Shown: positions 20,122 through 29,580, counted from the stretch's first letter. The stretch: DNA of 64,000 nucleotides from an uncultured Gemmatimonadota bacterium (GCA_913043255.1 CAJWLK010000001.1:1-64000); one strand, 5' to 3'. A program made the numbers and translations. The notes: generated by a model not told the origin, from the letters alone.

Positions 20122-20233
20122 AGAACGGAAAGAACTTGGTGGAACAATCAAGCGAGGGCCACGCACGATCGCGCTGATCGCCCTCTTAATACTAGTGCTC
20201 GTACTAATAAATTATCTGGATCGACTATCCTAA
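20099..20233 (+). CDS. Small single-pass membrane protein, unknown function
   Basis: A 44-residue ORF (MSLLKIREERKELGGTIKRG...). It has a charged, basic N-terminal half and one strong hydrophobic helix (ALIALLILVLVLINYL) ending in DRLS. Its ATG overlaps the end of the oxidoreductase gene by 23 bp and has GAGGAG nine bases upstream. The composition fits a type II or tail-anchored membrane microprotein within the lpx operon. I do not recognise the family. It could be non-coding, but SD, start and helix together favour a real gene. Confidence 0.6.
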   Translation: MSLLKIREERKELGGTIKRGPRTIALIALLILVLVLINYLDRLS

Positions 20234-20301
20234 ACATTCCGATCTAAAAAATTCACTGGTACTACCGAGCACTCAACTGTATAGGGGATCAGCCTCTTCG
20301 T

Positions 20302-21432
20302 ATGAAGTTCAAGGATACCCGTGGGGAGCAATCCCAAAAACCTGTCATCTTCATCTCGGCCGGGGAAGCCTCAGGCGACCAACACGGGGCCGGAGTCGCT
20401 CGAGAGTTGAAGAAACGCATTCCATCGGTACGCTTATTAGGACTGGGCGGCGATCTAATGCAGGCGGAAGGCGTCGAGCTCCTCGCAGGCCTTGATGAGC
20501 TAGCAGTCATGGGCATCCGAGAAGTCTTTAAAAAGCTACCATTTTTCATACGACTACATTGGCAGGCGACAAAACTCTTCAAAGAAGAAAATGTCCAACT
20601 CGTGATCCCCATCGACTACCCCGGGTTCAATCTCAGGCTCGCTCGCTCGGCTCATCGGCAAGGACGTCGAGTACTATATTTCATCGCCCCTCAAGTCTGG
20701 GCCTGGAAAGAGGCGCGTTCAAAACTTTTGGCACGTGTGTGCGACCGCGTACTAACGGTCCTTCCTTTTGAAAAAGAATTTCTTGAAAGACGCGGAGTAT
20801 CAAGTGACTTCGTAGGCCACCCGCTGCTCGACCACATTCCCGACATAGCCCTACAACCGCCGGGTCCGACCAAAGAGAGTCCGGTGATTGGGCTGTTCCC
20901 AGGGTCAAGAGAACAGGAAGTAAGGCTCATGCTTCCAGTTTTCACGGAGGCTGCCAAGCTTATTCAACGGCGACACCCAAAACTTGAATTCTTGGTTGCA
21001 CGCCCCTCAAATATTTCACAGAACCTCTATGAAGCATGTGGCCTTCCTACAGCATCCTCTCAAGAGACTCGAAAATTGGCGCAATGTGCACTGACAAAGT
21101 CTGGCACCATCACATTAGAGCTAGCGCTAGCGGGAGTGCCTATGGTCGTGGGGTATCGGACGACACCATTTGAATTCGCACTCGCCCGACGACTCATCCG
21201 TGTCCCAAGCATCACATTAGTCAATCTTGTGGCGGGGGAACCAATCGTTCCCGAATTCATCCAAGATCAAATGACACCTCAGCGTTTAGCAGACGCGTTA
21301 GAACCTTTACTGGAACCTGGGACGCCGGAACACGTAACCATGACAAGAAATTTTCATGGGCTGCGGAAACAGCTCGGGGTGCCGGGTGCAGTGGCGAGGG
21401 TGACAGACCATGCCCTAGGCCTTCTCGAATGA
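20302..21432 (+). CDS. lpxB: Lipid-A-disaccharide synthase LpxB
   Basis: LpxB joins UDP-diacylglucosamine to lipid X, forming the lipid A disaccharide. The 376-residue GT19 protein shows the family N-terminus ISAGEASGDQHGAGVAREL, the region LGLGGDLMQAEGVELL, PQVWAWKEAR, GSREQEVRLMLPVF and a C-terminal nucleotide site TKSGTITLELALAGVPMVVGYR. Its stop overlaps the next gene (ATGA). Confidence 0.95.
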   Translation: MKFKDTRGEQSQKPVIFISAGEASGDQHGAGVARELKKRIPSVRLLGLGGDLMQAEGVELLAGLDELAVMGIREVFKKLPFFIRLHWQATKLFKEENVQLVIPIDYPGFNLRLARSAHRQGRRVLYFIAPQVWAWKEARSKLLARVCDRVLTVLPFEKEFLERRGVSSDFVGHPLLDHIPDIALQPPGPTKESPVIGLFPGSREQEVRLMLPVFTEAAKLIQRRHPKLEFLVARPSNISQNLYEACGLPTASSQETRKLAQCALTKSGTITLELALAGVPMVVGYRTTPFEFALARRLIRVPSITLVNLVAGEPIVPEFIQDQMTPQRLADALEPLLEPGTPEHVTMTRNFHGLRKQLGVPGAVARVTDHALGLLE

Positions 21433-23213
21433 GTGCCCGCAGGATTCCGATCCAACCTGCAGTACATTTACTTAGAGCCGTCTTACTTTTTGGCCATACG
21501 TGGCGATTCCGTGACCCATACGAACCCAGCATGCCGCCCACTCTTTCAATTGGACCGAGAGTATACGGTCTATGGCATGAACATTTACTACCATTATCGT
21601 GGCTATGCGCCGGCCGTGGGATCACTCCACTGGCGAGCCGTGGTCACGACGGCGAGATCGCGGCGCAAGTTTTGACAAAACTAGGATATGTCCCTGCACG
21701 AGGGTCAAGTAGCCGTGGAGGAAGCATAGGATTTCGAGAGTTAAGCAGGGCTCTTAAGGCAGGGAGAGGGGTGGCATTGACAGCCGATGGTCCCCGGGGA
21801 CCGAGACGGAACATGAAAGAAGGAGTTTTACATTTAGCCCTCCACACTCAACGAATGGTTGTCCCGGTAGGATTGAGCACAACAGCAGGATATCGGCTAA
21901 ACACGTGGGACCGATTCCTCATTCCAGCTCCGGGAGCTACAGTTTTCGTATCCTTTGGCACACCGATAGCCCCACCGAAAATGACCCTGCAGGATCTTGA
22001 AACTGCGCTTTCGGCAGAAGTCAACCTATGCGAAGCTGCAGCACATTCGGCACGTCGGGCCCGCACCTCACGAATTATGCAGATAGTTTCAAAACGCGAA
22101 AGGGGAGACTCGAACCCATTAGGTACGGCTGCAACCTTCAAACAAGATACAAGAAGTAAGAGATTCGCCTGGCGATTAGAGAAGGTGATCAGAAAAAGTT
22201 GGACAAGAAAAAACCCTCCTATACTCTTACGTCTTTCAAGCCTGGGCTTTGCACTACTCCGTGACTTGAGACATGCGGCATACGATAGTGGCCTGATTCA
22301 CTCAACCAATGGAGGGCTCCCCGTTGTGTCTGTTGGGGGTGTTACCGTAGGGGGGAGTGGTAAGACCCCTCTTAGTTCGGCAATCAGTGCCTTTCTCAAC
22401 AGTGAAGGGCATTCCACAGCGATTCTAACGCGAGGCTATGAAGATGAGCTTTCGCTTCATGCCAGATGGCTCCCAAACACATCCGTTAGAGGCCACCCGG
22501 ACCGACTTCGTTTAGCTCGCCGCGCTTCTGCAGATGGGGCAACTGTGGCGATCCTCGACGATGGATTTCAACATCGGCGCTTGGCACGAGACGTTGAAAT
22601 CCTAACCGTCGATCGTGATGCACTTCGTCGAACAAATCGATGGTGCTTGCCGGCTGGCCCCTTTCGTGAGCGATGGATGTCGGCAATCCGACGAGCAGAC
22701 ATCATCGTAATCACGGGCCGGGAGCCATGGGATAAGGAGGTCGCTGATTTCGATGAGGAGTTGAGAACACAAATAACGAAATCGGCCTCAAGCAAACCAA
22801 CAGCCAGCATAACATTCGAAGTTGACGCTCCAATTCCAGCTAACGATGCAGCCAGGTCATCAAACACAGAGCCACTTCCAAGGGTGGCATTAACCGGCAC
22901 GATGAAACCGAATCTGTTCTTTGACCTTGCCGAGACTTCGAACCCGTCAATCACAACACGAATAGCACTGCCTGACCACGGGATGCTTCGCCACGGACAA
23001 GGCCGTATTCTTCAACAATCCGCAGGAGATGGAGGTGTGGTGATGACTGAGAAGGATTTCTGTCGGCTTGAAAACACACTGCCTAGCGAACTGAAGATTT
23101 GGATCCTGCCGGAACGCCTCGTATGGCACTTCGGCCAAAAATCCGTTTGGGAACATCTTCGAAGGGTTGTCCCGTCACCACCTAAAGACCCAAGATCCCA
23201 GACCTCCATATGA
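21429..23213 (+). CDS. lpxK: Fusion: DUF374 acyltransferase-like domain + LpxK lipid A 4'-kinase
   Basis: A 594-residue two-domain protein. Residues about 1-215 match the DUF374/LPLAT-like family: LWHEHLLPLSW, a SRGHDGE segment and TADGPRGPRR. The likely role is acyl transfer to a lipid A precursor. Residues about 255-594 are LpxK, the tetraacyldisaccharide 4'-kinase, with a Walker A-like VGGSGKTPL, LTRGYEDE and LDDGFQHRRLARDVEI. No stop or good internal start separates the two. ATGA overlaps link it to lpxB and rlmH. LpxK identity is secure; the first domain's reaction is inferred. Confidence 0.9.
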   Translation: MSARRIPIQPAVHLLRAVLLFGHTWRFRDPYEPSMPPTLSIGPRVYGLWHEHLLPLSWLCAGRGITPLASRGHDGEIAAQVLTKLGYVPARGSSSRGGSIGFRELSRALKAGRGVALTADGPRGPRRNMKEGVLHLALHTQRMVVPVGLSTTAGYRLNTWDRFLIPAPGATVFVSFGTPIAPPKMTLQDLETALSAEVNLCEAAAHSARRARTSRIMQIVSKRERGDSNPLGTAATFKQDTRSKRFAWRLEKVIRKSWTRKNPPILLRLSSLGFALLRDLRHAAYDSGLIHSTNGGLPVVSVGGVTVGGSGKTPLSSAISAFLNSEGHSTAILTRGYEDELSLHARWLPNTSVRGHPDRLRLARRASADGATVAILDDGFQHRRLARDVEILTVDRDALRRTNRWCLPAGPFRERWMSAIRRADIIVITGREPWDKEVADFDEELRTQITKSASSKPTASITFEVDAPIPANDAARSSNTEPLPRVALTGTMKPNLFFDLAETSNPSITTRIALPDHGMLRHGQGRILQQSAGDGGVVMTEKDFCRLENTLPSELKIWILPERLVWHFGQKSVWEHLRRVVPSPPKDPRSQTSI

Positions 23214-23686
23214 CACGCATAGTTGTTTTGGCTGTCGGTCACCCCAAAACTCCTGGGCTCGACAAGGTAAGAGGAGAGTATGAACAGCGCCTGGTGCATT
23301 ACTTTCGATTTGAAGCCGTCGAGGTTCCGGCGGCCTCTTTGCCGGACAAACGAGCGGTCGAAGCACGTACCTGGGAAGCCAACAAACTCATCCAACGAAT
23401 CCCAGACGATCTGGATTTAGTGGCGCTCACAAGAACGGGGACCCCTTGGCCTACCCAAAAACTCGTAGAATATCTTGATGAGGTTCAAACCTACGGCCAT
23501 AAGGGAGCTGTTTTTATTATTGGAGGTGCTCACGGATTGGACTCAGAGCTTCTGCAGCGAGCACGCATAAAGATGTCCCTTTCACCCATGACCCTACCGC
23601 ATGGCCTCGCCCGACTCTTCATTACCGAACAACTCTATCGAGCCGGAACAATTCTTCGAGGCGAACCGTACCATAAAGGCCCGTGA
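23210..23686 (+). CDS. rlmH: 23S rRNA (pseudouridine1915-N3)-methyltransferase RlmH
   Basis: SPOUT-class enzyme that methylates pseudouridine 1915 in helix 69 of 23S rRNA. The 158-residue length and the motifs FIIGGAHGLDSELLQRA (cofactor knot), SLSPMTLPHGLARLFITEQLYRA and the terminal EPYHKGP are diagnostic. ATG start in an ATGA overlap with lpxK. The stop overlaps the GTG of the methyltransferase. Confidence 0.96.
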   Translation: MTRIVVLAVGHPKTPGLDKVRGEYEQRLVHYFRFEAVEVPAASLPDKRAVEARTWEANKLIQRIPDDLDLVALTRTGTPWPTQKLVEYLDEVQTYGHKGAVFIIGGAHGLDSELLQRARIKMSLSPMTLPHGLARLFITEQLYRAGTILRGEPYHKGP

Positions 23687-24423
23687 ACATTCCTCCTGAT
23701 TGGTTCCGTGATTGGTTCGGGGAAGCATATCTCGAACTTTACCCGCACCGTGATGAGAACGAAGCGACCGAAGCGGTACAACTTTACTTGGATCGCGCCG
23801 AACTCAAACCCGGACAACGAATTCTCGATCTGGCCTGTGGAGCTGGACGACACCTCGAACAGCTACGTAAGGCAGGTTTTCAGGTCACTGGCCTCGATCT
23901 TTCACGAAGGCTACTAACGGAGGCCACAACGAGACCAGGCCTCACGGGAACGCTAGTACGCGGAGACATGCGAAGGTTGCCATTCCCTGATGCTTCGTTT
24001 GATGGCCTCGCGAGCTTTTTCACCTCTTTCGGTTATTTCCCGACCCCTGAAGAGGACCTAGTGGTGCTCACCGAGATGCGACGAGTCTTACGCTCCGGCG
24101 CTCATTTCATCTTGGACTATATGAACTCCTCGTGGGTCATAGACCAACTTCACCCTACAACAGAAGAAGTACTAAATGGGCGACGAGTGAAACAAACTCG
24201 ATGGATCGAAGAAGGGCACGTCTGCAAACGGATAGAAATTGAGCGGCCAGGCTGCGACTCTTCCGCCATCTATCATGAACGAGTCCGGTTATATCGTCCA
24301 GAAGAACTCGAAACGCTCCTCCAGCATGCAGGACTCCAAACGAAAAGTCGTTCTGGAAGCTATGATGGAGCCGCATTCAGTAAAAAAACGCCCCGCCTAC
24401 TCCTGCTAGGGATCGCCGAATGA
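23683..24423 (+). CDS. Class I SAM-dependent methyltransferase, substrate unknown
   Basis: 246 residues with a Rossmann methyltransferase core. Motif I is ILDLACGAGRHLEQL (about 47-61), the acidic residue after strand 2 is in VTGLDLSRRLL, motif II is RGDMRRLPFPDASFDG, and the post-motif is MRRVLRSGAHFILDY. It is coupled by NTGA overlaps to rlmH and bshC. Position before bshC hints at thiol or small-molecule metabolism, but nothing in the sequence fixes the substrate. Confidence 0.85.
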   Translation: MNIPPDWFRDWFGEAYLELYPHRDENEATEAVQLYLDRAELKPGQRILDLACGAGRHLEQLRKAGFQVTGLDLSRRLLTEATTRPGLTGTLVRGDMRRLPFPDASFDGLASFFTSFGYFPTPEEDLVVLTEMRRVLRSGAHFILDYMNSSWVIDQLHPTTEEVLNGRRVKQTRWIEEGHVCKRIEIERPGCDSSAIYHERVRLYRPEELETLLQHAGLQTKSRSGSYDGAAFSKKTPRLLLLGIAE

Positions 24424-26033
24424 AAAACGATACAGGACGAAATCCCATCCCTATCATTGAGAACCGTGCCATAGAAATCGAAGGCTCGTTAACTGAGCAG
24501 ATCCTCTCCGGGTCAGGACCAGGTGCTCTTCGGCTAGTCCGCGACTGTAAGCTTGAGAGGGATCACCCGCCGAGCAAAATAGGGGCAGATGCATTCGGAA
24601 CATCCAGCCAAAAAGTGTCCAATAAACTTACGCGGATCTTGGATGGGGCGGGGTACCTTGTCACCACTGGACATCAGCCGATTCTCTTTCTGGGCCCCAT
24701 GTACGTTCTATACAAGGTTCTCACCACCATCGCACTCGCTGAAGAGCTGGAAAAATCAACCGGAATCCCAGTGCTCCCCGTGGTCTGGCTAGCCTCGGAC
24801 GATCATGATTGGCGAGAAGTGGGAAGCACTTCTCTTCTTGACCAAAGTGAGCTCATCCAAAACATCTCAATCCAACCACCCAAGGGGCATGAAGAACGTT
24901 CCGTAGGTTCCTCTCTTCTTGAGAAAAGTGTTTTAAATGTAATAAATAATGTAGATGAACATCTTGGTATACATTCATTTAGCAATGATTATCTAACTTT
25001 TATTCGAGATAGCTATAAGCCGGGAATCTCTCTTACAAAAGCATTCGCAGATCTACTCCTTAAAGTACTAGGAGAACGTGACTATGCCTGGATCGACTCC
25101 AGTGCCCCTCAAGTTAAAAAAGCGGCGACTGGCCTCTACACTCAAATACTGGAAGACCCCACAGCAACCCTGGTCGCAACCGATCGAGGGGGCCTAGTTC
25201 TATCTTCGGCGGGGTTTGAACCGCCGATAATACCCATAGAGGGGGCACTGCCCATTTTCTATGACGATGGGTCACGTCGTATGAGGCTATACTTAAAAAA
25301 CGATGAAATCACCCTCGGTCGAACCGGTAATAGGCCCGAAAAACAAACAACCTGGCAAGAACGACTCGCCGAACGCCCAGAGGCCTTCTCTCCGAATGTG
25401 TCATCACGTCCTGTCCTTGAATCATACCTGCTGCCAGTTCGTGCAACGGTACTCGGCCCCGGCGAGATCGCTTATTGGAGTCAACTGCCGCCGCTATTCG
25501 ACCACCTCAACGTTCCGTGTCCCGCAATACATCCCCGTGCTGGATGGGTCCTCTTAGAGCCAAAGGTCCAACGCCTACTAAATCGCTTGGGGATTGAACC
25601 TCACGATGTTCATGACGGAGGAGAAAAGACTAGTGCCAGTTTGACCCAACAGGCCCACTCTAAACCTGTCGACGAAGCTCTCGATGAACTCCAATCCACG
25701 TTAACTCTCGGGCTCGACAACCTCGAAACCGTGGTAAGCACGGAGATTCCCGGACTGAAAAGCGCAGCCGGAAAAGTGAAGAAGCGACTCTTCGATGCGG
25801 TTTCTGAATTTTCTCAGAACGTCGACCGGGAAGCGCGACAACGACTCGCCTCAGAACTAAATCAAGTCCAACGATGCGCAATCAACCTCTACCCCAATCA
25901 AATACCACAGGAAAGGGTGATAAACCCTTTCCTCTATCTCTCGAAATATGGGCCCGGACTGATCGATACCCTAGCAGAACAGACCTCACAATCGGTAGCA
26001 GCATGGTTGGCAGGCGCCAACGAGAAGAGATAG
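24420..26033 (+). CDS. bshC: BshC, putative cysteine-adding enzyme of bacillithiol synthesis
   Basis: BshC is thought to add cysteine to GlcN-malate in the last step of bacillithiol formation. The 537-residue protein has family-typical blocks: VTTGHQPILFLGPMYVLYK (about 80-98), LPVVWLASDDHDWREV, RPVLESYLLPVRATVLGPGEIAYW, and a C-terminal coiled-coil region. ATGA overlap with the preceding methyltransferase. A local AT-rich stretch (about 24929-25018) interrupts neither frame nor conserved blocks. bshA and bshB are not in this window. Confidence 0.92.
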   Translation: MKNDTGRNPIPIIENRAIEIEGSLTEQILSGSGPGALRLVRDCKLERDHPPSKIGADAFGTSSQKVSNKLTRILDGAGYLVTTGHQPILFLGPMYVLYKVLTTIALAEELEKSTGIPVLPVVWLASDDHDWREVGSTSLLDQSELIQNISIQPPKGHEERSVGSSLLEKSVLNVINNVDEHLGIHSFSNDYLTFIRDSYKPGISLTKAFADLLLKVLGERDYAWIDSSAPQVKKAATGLYTQILEDPTATLVATDRGGLVLSSAGFEPPIIPIEGALPIFYDDGSRRMRLYLKNDEITLGRTGNRPEKQTTWQERLAERPEAFSPNVSSRPVLESYLLPVRATVLGPGEIAYWSQLPPLFDHLNVPCPAIHPRAGWVLLEPKVQRLLNRLGIEPHDVHDGGEKTSASLTQQAHSKPVDEALDELQSTLTLGLDNLETVVSTEIPGLKSAAGKVKKRLFDAVSEFSQNVDREARQRLASELNQVQRCAINLYPNQIPQERVINPFLYLSKYGPGLIDTLAEQTSQSVAAWLAGANEKR

Positions 26034-26079
26034 TTTTCAGGATCCCCTTTTGTGCACGAATTACCGGAGGAGAACTAAC

Positions 26080-27663
26080 CTGACCGAAGCGCCCGCTCCG
26101 CCACAAAGTCGATCCGCCACCCTCGTAGGGAGCGGGATTTTCATTAGCCGGATCTCCGGATTCTTTCGGGACGTCGTCATTGCGAACGCATTCGGCCTAG
26201 GAAGCTTAATGGATGCTTACGCTTTTGCAGTTCGCATCCCAAACTTTTTCCGAAACCTCTTGAGCGAAGGAGCGCTTTCAGCCTCTTTCGTACCTGTCTT
26301 CTCTTCTTTTCTAGAACAAAAAGAAACCGATAGAGCCCGACGACTGGCTCAAGGCATGCTCGGGTTCCTCCTCAGTCTTTCGACTCTAGTTATTGCTATC
26401 GGGGTAGCCATGGCCCCTTGGATCGTCGAGATGATCGGACCGGGGCTTCAGGAAGAAGACATTGTTTTGACCACAACACTCGTCCGAATCCTATTCCCTA
26501 TGTCAGGCATCATGATTATTGGGGCATGGTGCCTCGGTGTGTTAACAAGCCATCGACGATTTTTTTTGCCATTCGCAGCACCGGTCATCTGGAACCTGTC
26601 ACAAATCGTCGGCCTATTGATCGGCACACGAATGGGATGGGGACCTCTTGTAGTTGTTCTCGCGTGGTCTACACTGATCGGGAGCGTGCTACAAGTGGGG
26701 ATACAACTCCCTAGCGTACGAAAACTACTTGGAACCGTACGGCCCAAATTTGACACTAATTTTGGACCCACCCGACGAACCATCCGAAACGCAGGGCCGG
26801 TCGCAGTAGGACAAGGTGTCTTTCAAATATCCAGTCTGACCGACGCGGCGATAGCCACACTTCTTTTCGATGGCGCTATCGCAGGATTGTACTTTGCTCA
26901 ACGCCTGGTTCTTCTTCCCATGGCCCTCTTCGGAGCTTCAGTGGCAGTGGCAGCGCTCCCGGAGATGTCCCGACAAGGACAGCTTGATGAAATCCAACCA
27001 CATGTAATTTCGGGATTCCGAAGAATCATTTACTTCACAGTCCCCTCAGCCGTTGTCTTAGCGCTTTTTGGGGACCTAATTACCTCAATTATCTATCAAC
27101 GGGGACAATTCGATGCCACGGGTGTGCGTGTCGTCCACTGGATTTTGGCGGCATATGCGACAGGACTTGTAGCAACAAGTTTGCTGAAGCTGTTCACAGG
27201 TGTCTATCACGGCATACAAGACACTCGAACACCCGTAAAGTACGCTTCGGTGAGTGTGATTATAGGAATCCTGACCGGAGCCAGTTTTGCTTTTTGGATG
27301 AACACTCACGGATATGGGAATCGGGCAGCGGCAGGATTAGCGCTCGGAGGCGCTATTGGGGCCTGGATAAACCTCGGGCTCCTAAGCATAGGCCTCCGCA
27401 GTCGAGGCCTTCCCACGTTTCGAGACAAGGTAAAAGGGACAATACTTCGTGTGGTGGTGGGGGCCGCGATCGCAGGGTTCGTAACATGGCCGATAAGAGA
27501 AGCTCTCACTCGAGTATTGGGAGACACGTTCATGGATCGTGTGCTCATACTCGTGACCGTACTTCTCGTCGGCGGAGGGTGCTATCTCCTAATCGCAGGT
27601 CTTCCCGAGACACTCAAACGTCGGTTCCGAAAGTCAACTTCCCAGCCCTCTGATTCGATATGA
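26080..27663 (+). CDS. murJ: Lipid II flippase MurJ (apparent CTG start)
   Basis: MurJ flips lipid II across the inner membrane for peptidoglycan synthesis. MVF/MOP family with 14 predicted helices. Diagnostic N-terminus: SATLVGSGIFISRISGFFRDVVIANAFG, then DAYAFAVRIPNFFRNLLSEGALSASFVPVFS. No ATG or GTG is available near the domain start. CTG at 26080 follows a perfect GGAGGAG (26066-26072) by seven bases and gives about 527 residues. The canonical alternative, TTG 26050, would add ten residues with only a weak AGGA upstream. The stop overlaps uvrC (ATGA). Confidence 0.93.
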   Translation: MTEAPAPPQSRSATLVGSGIFISRISGFFRDVVIANAFGLGSLMDAYAFAVRIPNFFRNLLSEGALSASFVPVFSSFLEQKETDRARRLAQGMLGFLLSLSTLVIAIGVAMAPWIVEMIGPGLQEEDIVLTTTLVRILFPMSGIMIIGAWCLGVLTSHRRFFLPFAAPVIWNLSQIVGLLIGTRMGWGPLVVVLAWSTLIGSVLQVGIQLPSVRKLLGTVRPKFDTNFGPTRRTIRNAGPVAVGQGVFQISSLTDAAIATLLFDGAIAGLYFAQRLVLLPMALFGASVAVAALPEMSRQGQLDEIQPHVISGFRRIIYFTVPSAVVLALFGDLITSIIYQRGQFDATGVRVVHWILAAYATGLVATSLLKLFTGVYHGIQDTRTPVKYASVSVIIGILTGASFAFWMNTHGYGNRAAAGLALGGAIGAWINLGLLSIGLRSRGLPTFRDKVKGTILRVVVGAAIAGFVTWPIREALTRVLGDTFMDRVLILVTVLLVGGGCYLLIAGLPETLKRRFRKSTSQPSDSI

Positions 27664-29528
27664 ACAAATCGACTCACTGTATAGATCAAAACCAGATTCG
27701 AGCACTACCACTCCAACCCGGAGTGTATGTTTTCCGTGATTCATCGGAGAATGTTTTATACGTAGGAAAAGCAAAGTCCCTTCGCGCGCGCGTCAAATCT
27801 TATTTCGGGGCCGACGCCACACGGCCACTCAAGCAGAATTGGCTAATCCGTGAGATCGACAACCTTGAGACGTTTCCAGTCCAGTCCGAGTCGGAGGCAC
27901 TTCTCCTTGAATGGAATCTCATCAAAGAATTTTCTCCTCCTTTTAACATCCGTCTCCGTGACGACAAGAGCTATCCATACATCAAGATCACCCTCTCAGA
28001 AGCTTTTCCACGAATATTTGTGACTCGTCGTCTCGTTCAAGATGGGGCTCGATACCTCGGACCGTTCACAGACGTTGGAGCAATGCGAAGTGCTCTGCGC
28101 ACAATCAAGCAGATGTACACGGTTCGATCATGTCACTATCGAATGCCCGACGAAGTTCCACCGAGACCTTGCCTTGACTATCACATCGGTCGTTGCAAGG
28201 CCCCTTGCGCAGGACTCCAGTCGGAGTCTGAATACCGCGCGATGATCGATGACATCTTAGAAATTTTCAGTGGGCGGACGAACAAGATCAGGAGTTCCGT
28301 GACTAGCCGCATGGAGGAAGCGTCTAAGGCATTGGACTTTGAAAGGGCCGGTGCCATGCGGGATGTTCTACGGGGGCTCGATGCCCTCGAGAGTCGACAG
28401 GCGGTTATCGACCCTCAAGGGGCAAACCATGACGCCATTGGCTTCGCACGAGAAGATGATCTCGTTTGTGGAAGCCTCCTTCGTGTCCGTGAGGGTAGGC
28501 TTCTGGGGCGAGAGATCCGATACCTTACCAATACAAACGATGAGGAGGACGCGACGCTACTGAGCACCCTAGTAAAAGGCTTTTACTTCCGTAACGAAGA
28601 AGACATTCCTCCCGAACTCCTAGTACCAATAAAATTTGACGAACAAGAACTTGTTCATGAATACCTATCAAACCGACGAAGAGACCAATTTAAAATTTAC
28701 GTCCCTATTCGCGGAACAAAACGGAGCCTCATTCAAGCTGCGACGAAAAATGCGACGCACGTCCTTAAACAAGACAAAGCCAAGAGCGTTGGCGAAGCAT
28801 TTTCCGGACCCAAAAATAACGGTTCTCCTCCCTTGGCCGCCCGCCGGCTGGCAGAGAAACTTGGACTAGAAAACCCTCCCAGAACTATCGCATGCTTCGA
28901 CATTTCGACTCTCGCCGGACGGGAATCTGTAGGGAGTGCTGTTTGGTTGACCGATGGGCAACCCGACAAGAACGAATATCGTCGTTTCCGAATCCGGGAC
29001 GTGATCAACCACCAAGTCGATGATTATGCAATGATGCAAGAAATCGTATCCCGTTACTTTGACCGTCGTGTTCGTGAAGCCACTCATTTACCGGACCTGG
29101 TCGTCGTCGATGGAGGCAAAGGACAACTCTCAGCTGCTAGACAGGCGATGGATAATGCCGGAGTATCAGACATCTCAACTGTAGCACTCGCCAAGCGGGA
29201 TGAAGAAGTTTTTCGACCCAGCCATAAAGACCCACTTCGACTGCCACGGACGGACCCTGGACTCCATTGGCTTCAACGGGCACGAGACGAAGCTCATCGG
29301 TTCGCTCTTCAATACAACCGTACCCTTCGAAAACGACGGACACTGCGGACGCGATTAGAGGAAATTCCAGGAATCGGACCTGCACGAGAACAAGAACTCC
29401 TCAGAAAGTTTGGGAGTCTCGGTGTGATTCGGAATGCGTCCATCGATGAACTCGTTGAAACTCGCGGGGTAGGGCGTTCAACAGCCGTGACCATTTTGGA
29501 AGCCTTGGCTTCCGATGACAAGCAGTGA
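27660..29528 (+). CDS. uvrC: Excinuclease ABC subunit C (UvrC)
   Basis: UvrC makes both incisions in nucleotide-excision repair. The 622-residue protein has an N-terminal GIY-YIG nuclease (QPGVYVFRDSSENVLYVGKA), the Cys-rich CHYR...CLDYHIGRCKAPC region (about 160-180), a UVR motif near 205-235 (KALDFERAGAMRDVL), the RNase H-like endonuclease domain (CFDISTLAGRESVGSAV, VVVDGGKGQL) and C-terminal helix-hairpin-helix repeats (IPGIGPAREQELLRKFGSL). ATGA overlap with murJ. Confidence 0.96.
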   Translation: MNKSTHCIDQNQIRALPLQPGVYVFRDSSENVLYVGKAKSLRARVKSYFGADATRPLKQNWLIREIDNLETFPVQSESEALLLEWNLIKEFSPPFNIRLRDDKSYPYIKITLSEAFPRIFVTRRLVQDGARYLGPFTDVGAMRSALRTIKQMYTVRSCHYRMPDEVPPRPCLDYHIGRCKAPCAGLQSESEYRAMIDDILEIFSGRTNKIRSSVTSRMEEASKALDFERAGAMRDVLRGLDALESRQAVIDPQGANHDAIGFAREDDLVCGSLLRVREGRLLGREIRYLTNTNDEEDATLLSTLVKGFYFRNEEDIPPELLVPIKFDEQELVHEYLSNRRRDQFKIYVPIRGTKRSLIQAATKNATHVLKQDKAKSVGEAFSGPKNNGSPPLAARRLAEKLGLENPPRTIACFDISTLAGRESVGSAVWLTDGQPDKNEYRRFRIRDVINHQVDDYAMMQEIVSRYFDRRVREATHLPDLVVVDGGKGQLSAARQAMDNAGVSDISTVALAKRDEEVFRPSHKDPLRLPRTDPGLHWLQRARDEAHRFALQYNRTLRKRRTLRTRLEEIPGIGPAREQELLRKFGSLGVIRNASIDELVETRGVGRSTAVTILEALASDDKQ

Positions 29529-29580
29529 TTTTCCCTTGCGAGTCTACAGATAATTCTTTCGATGCAGGCAGAACTGTAAT

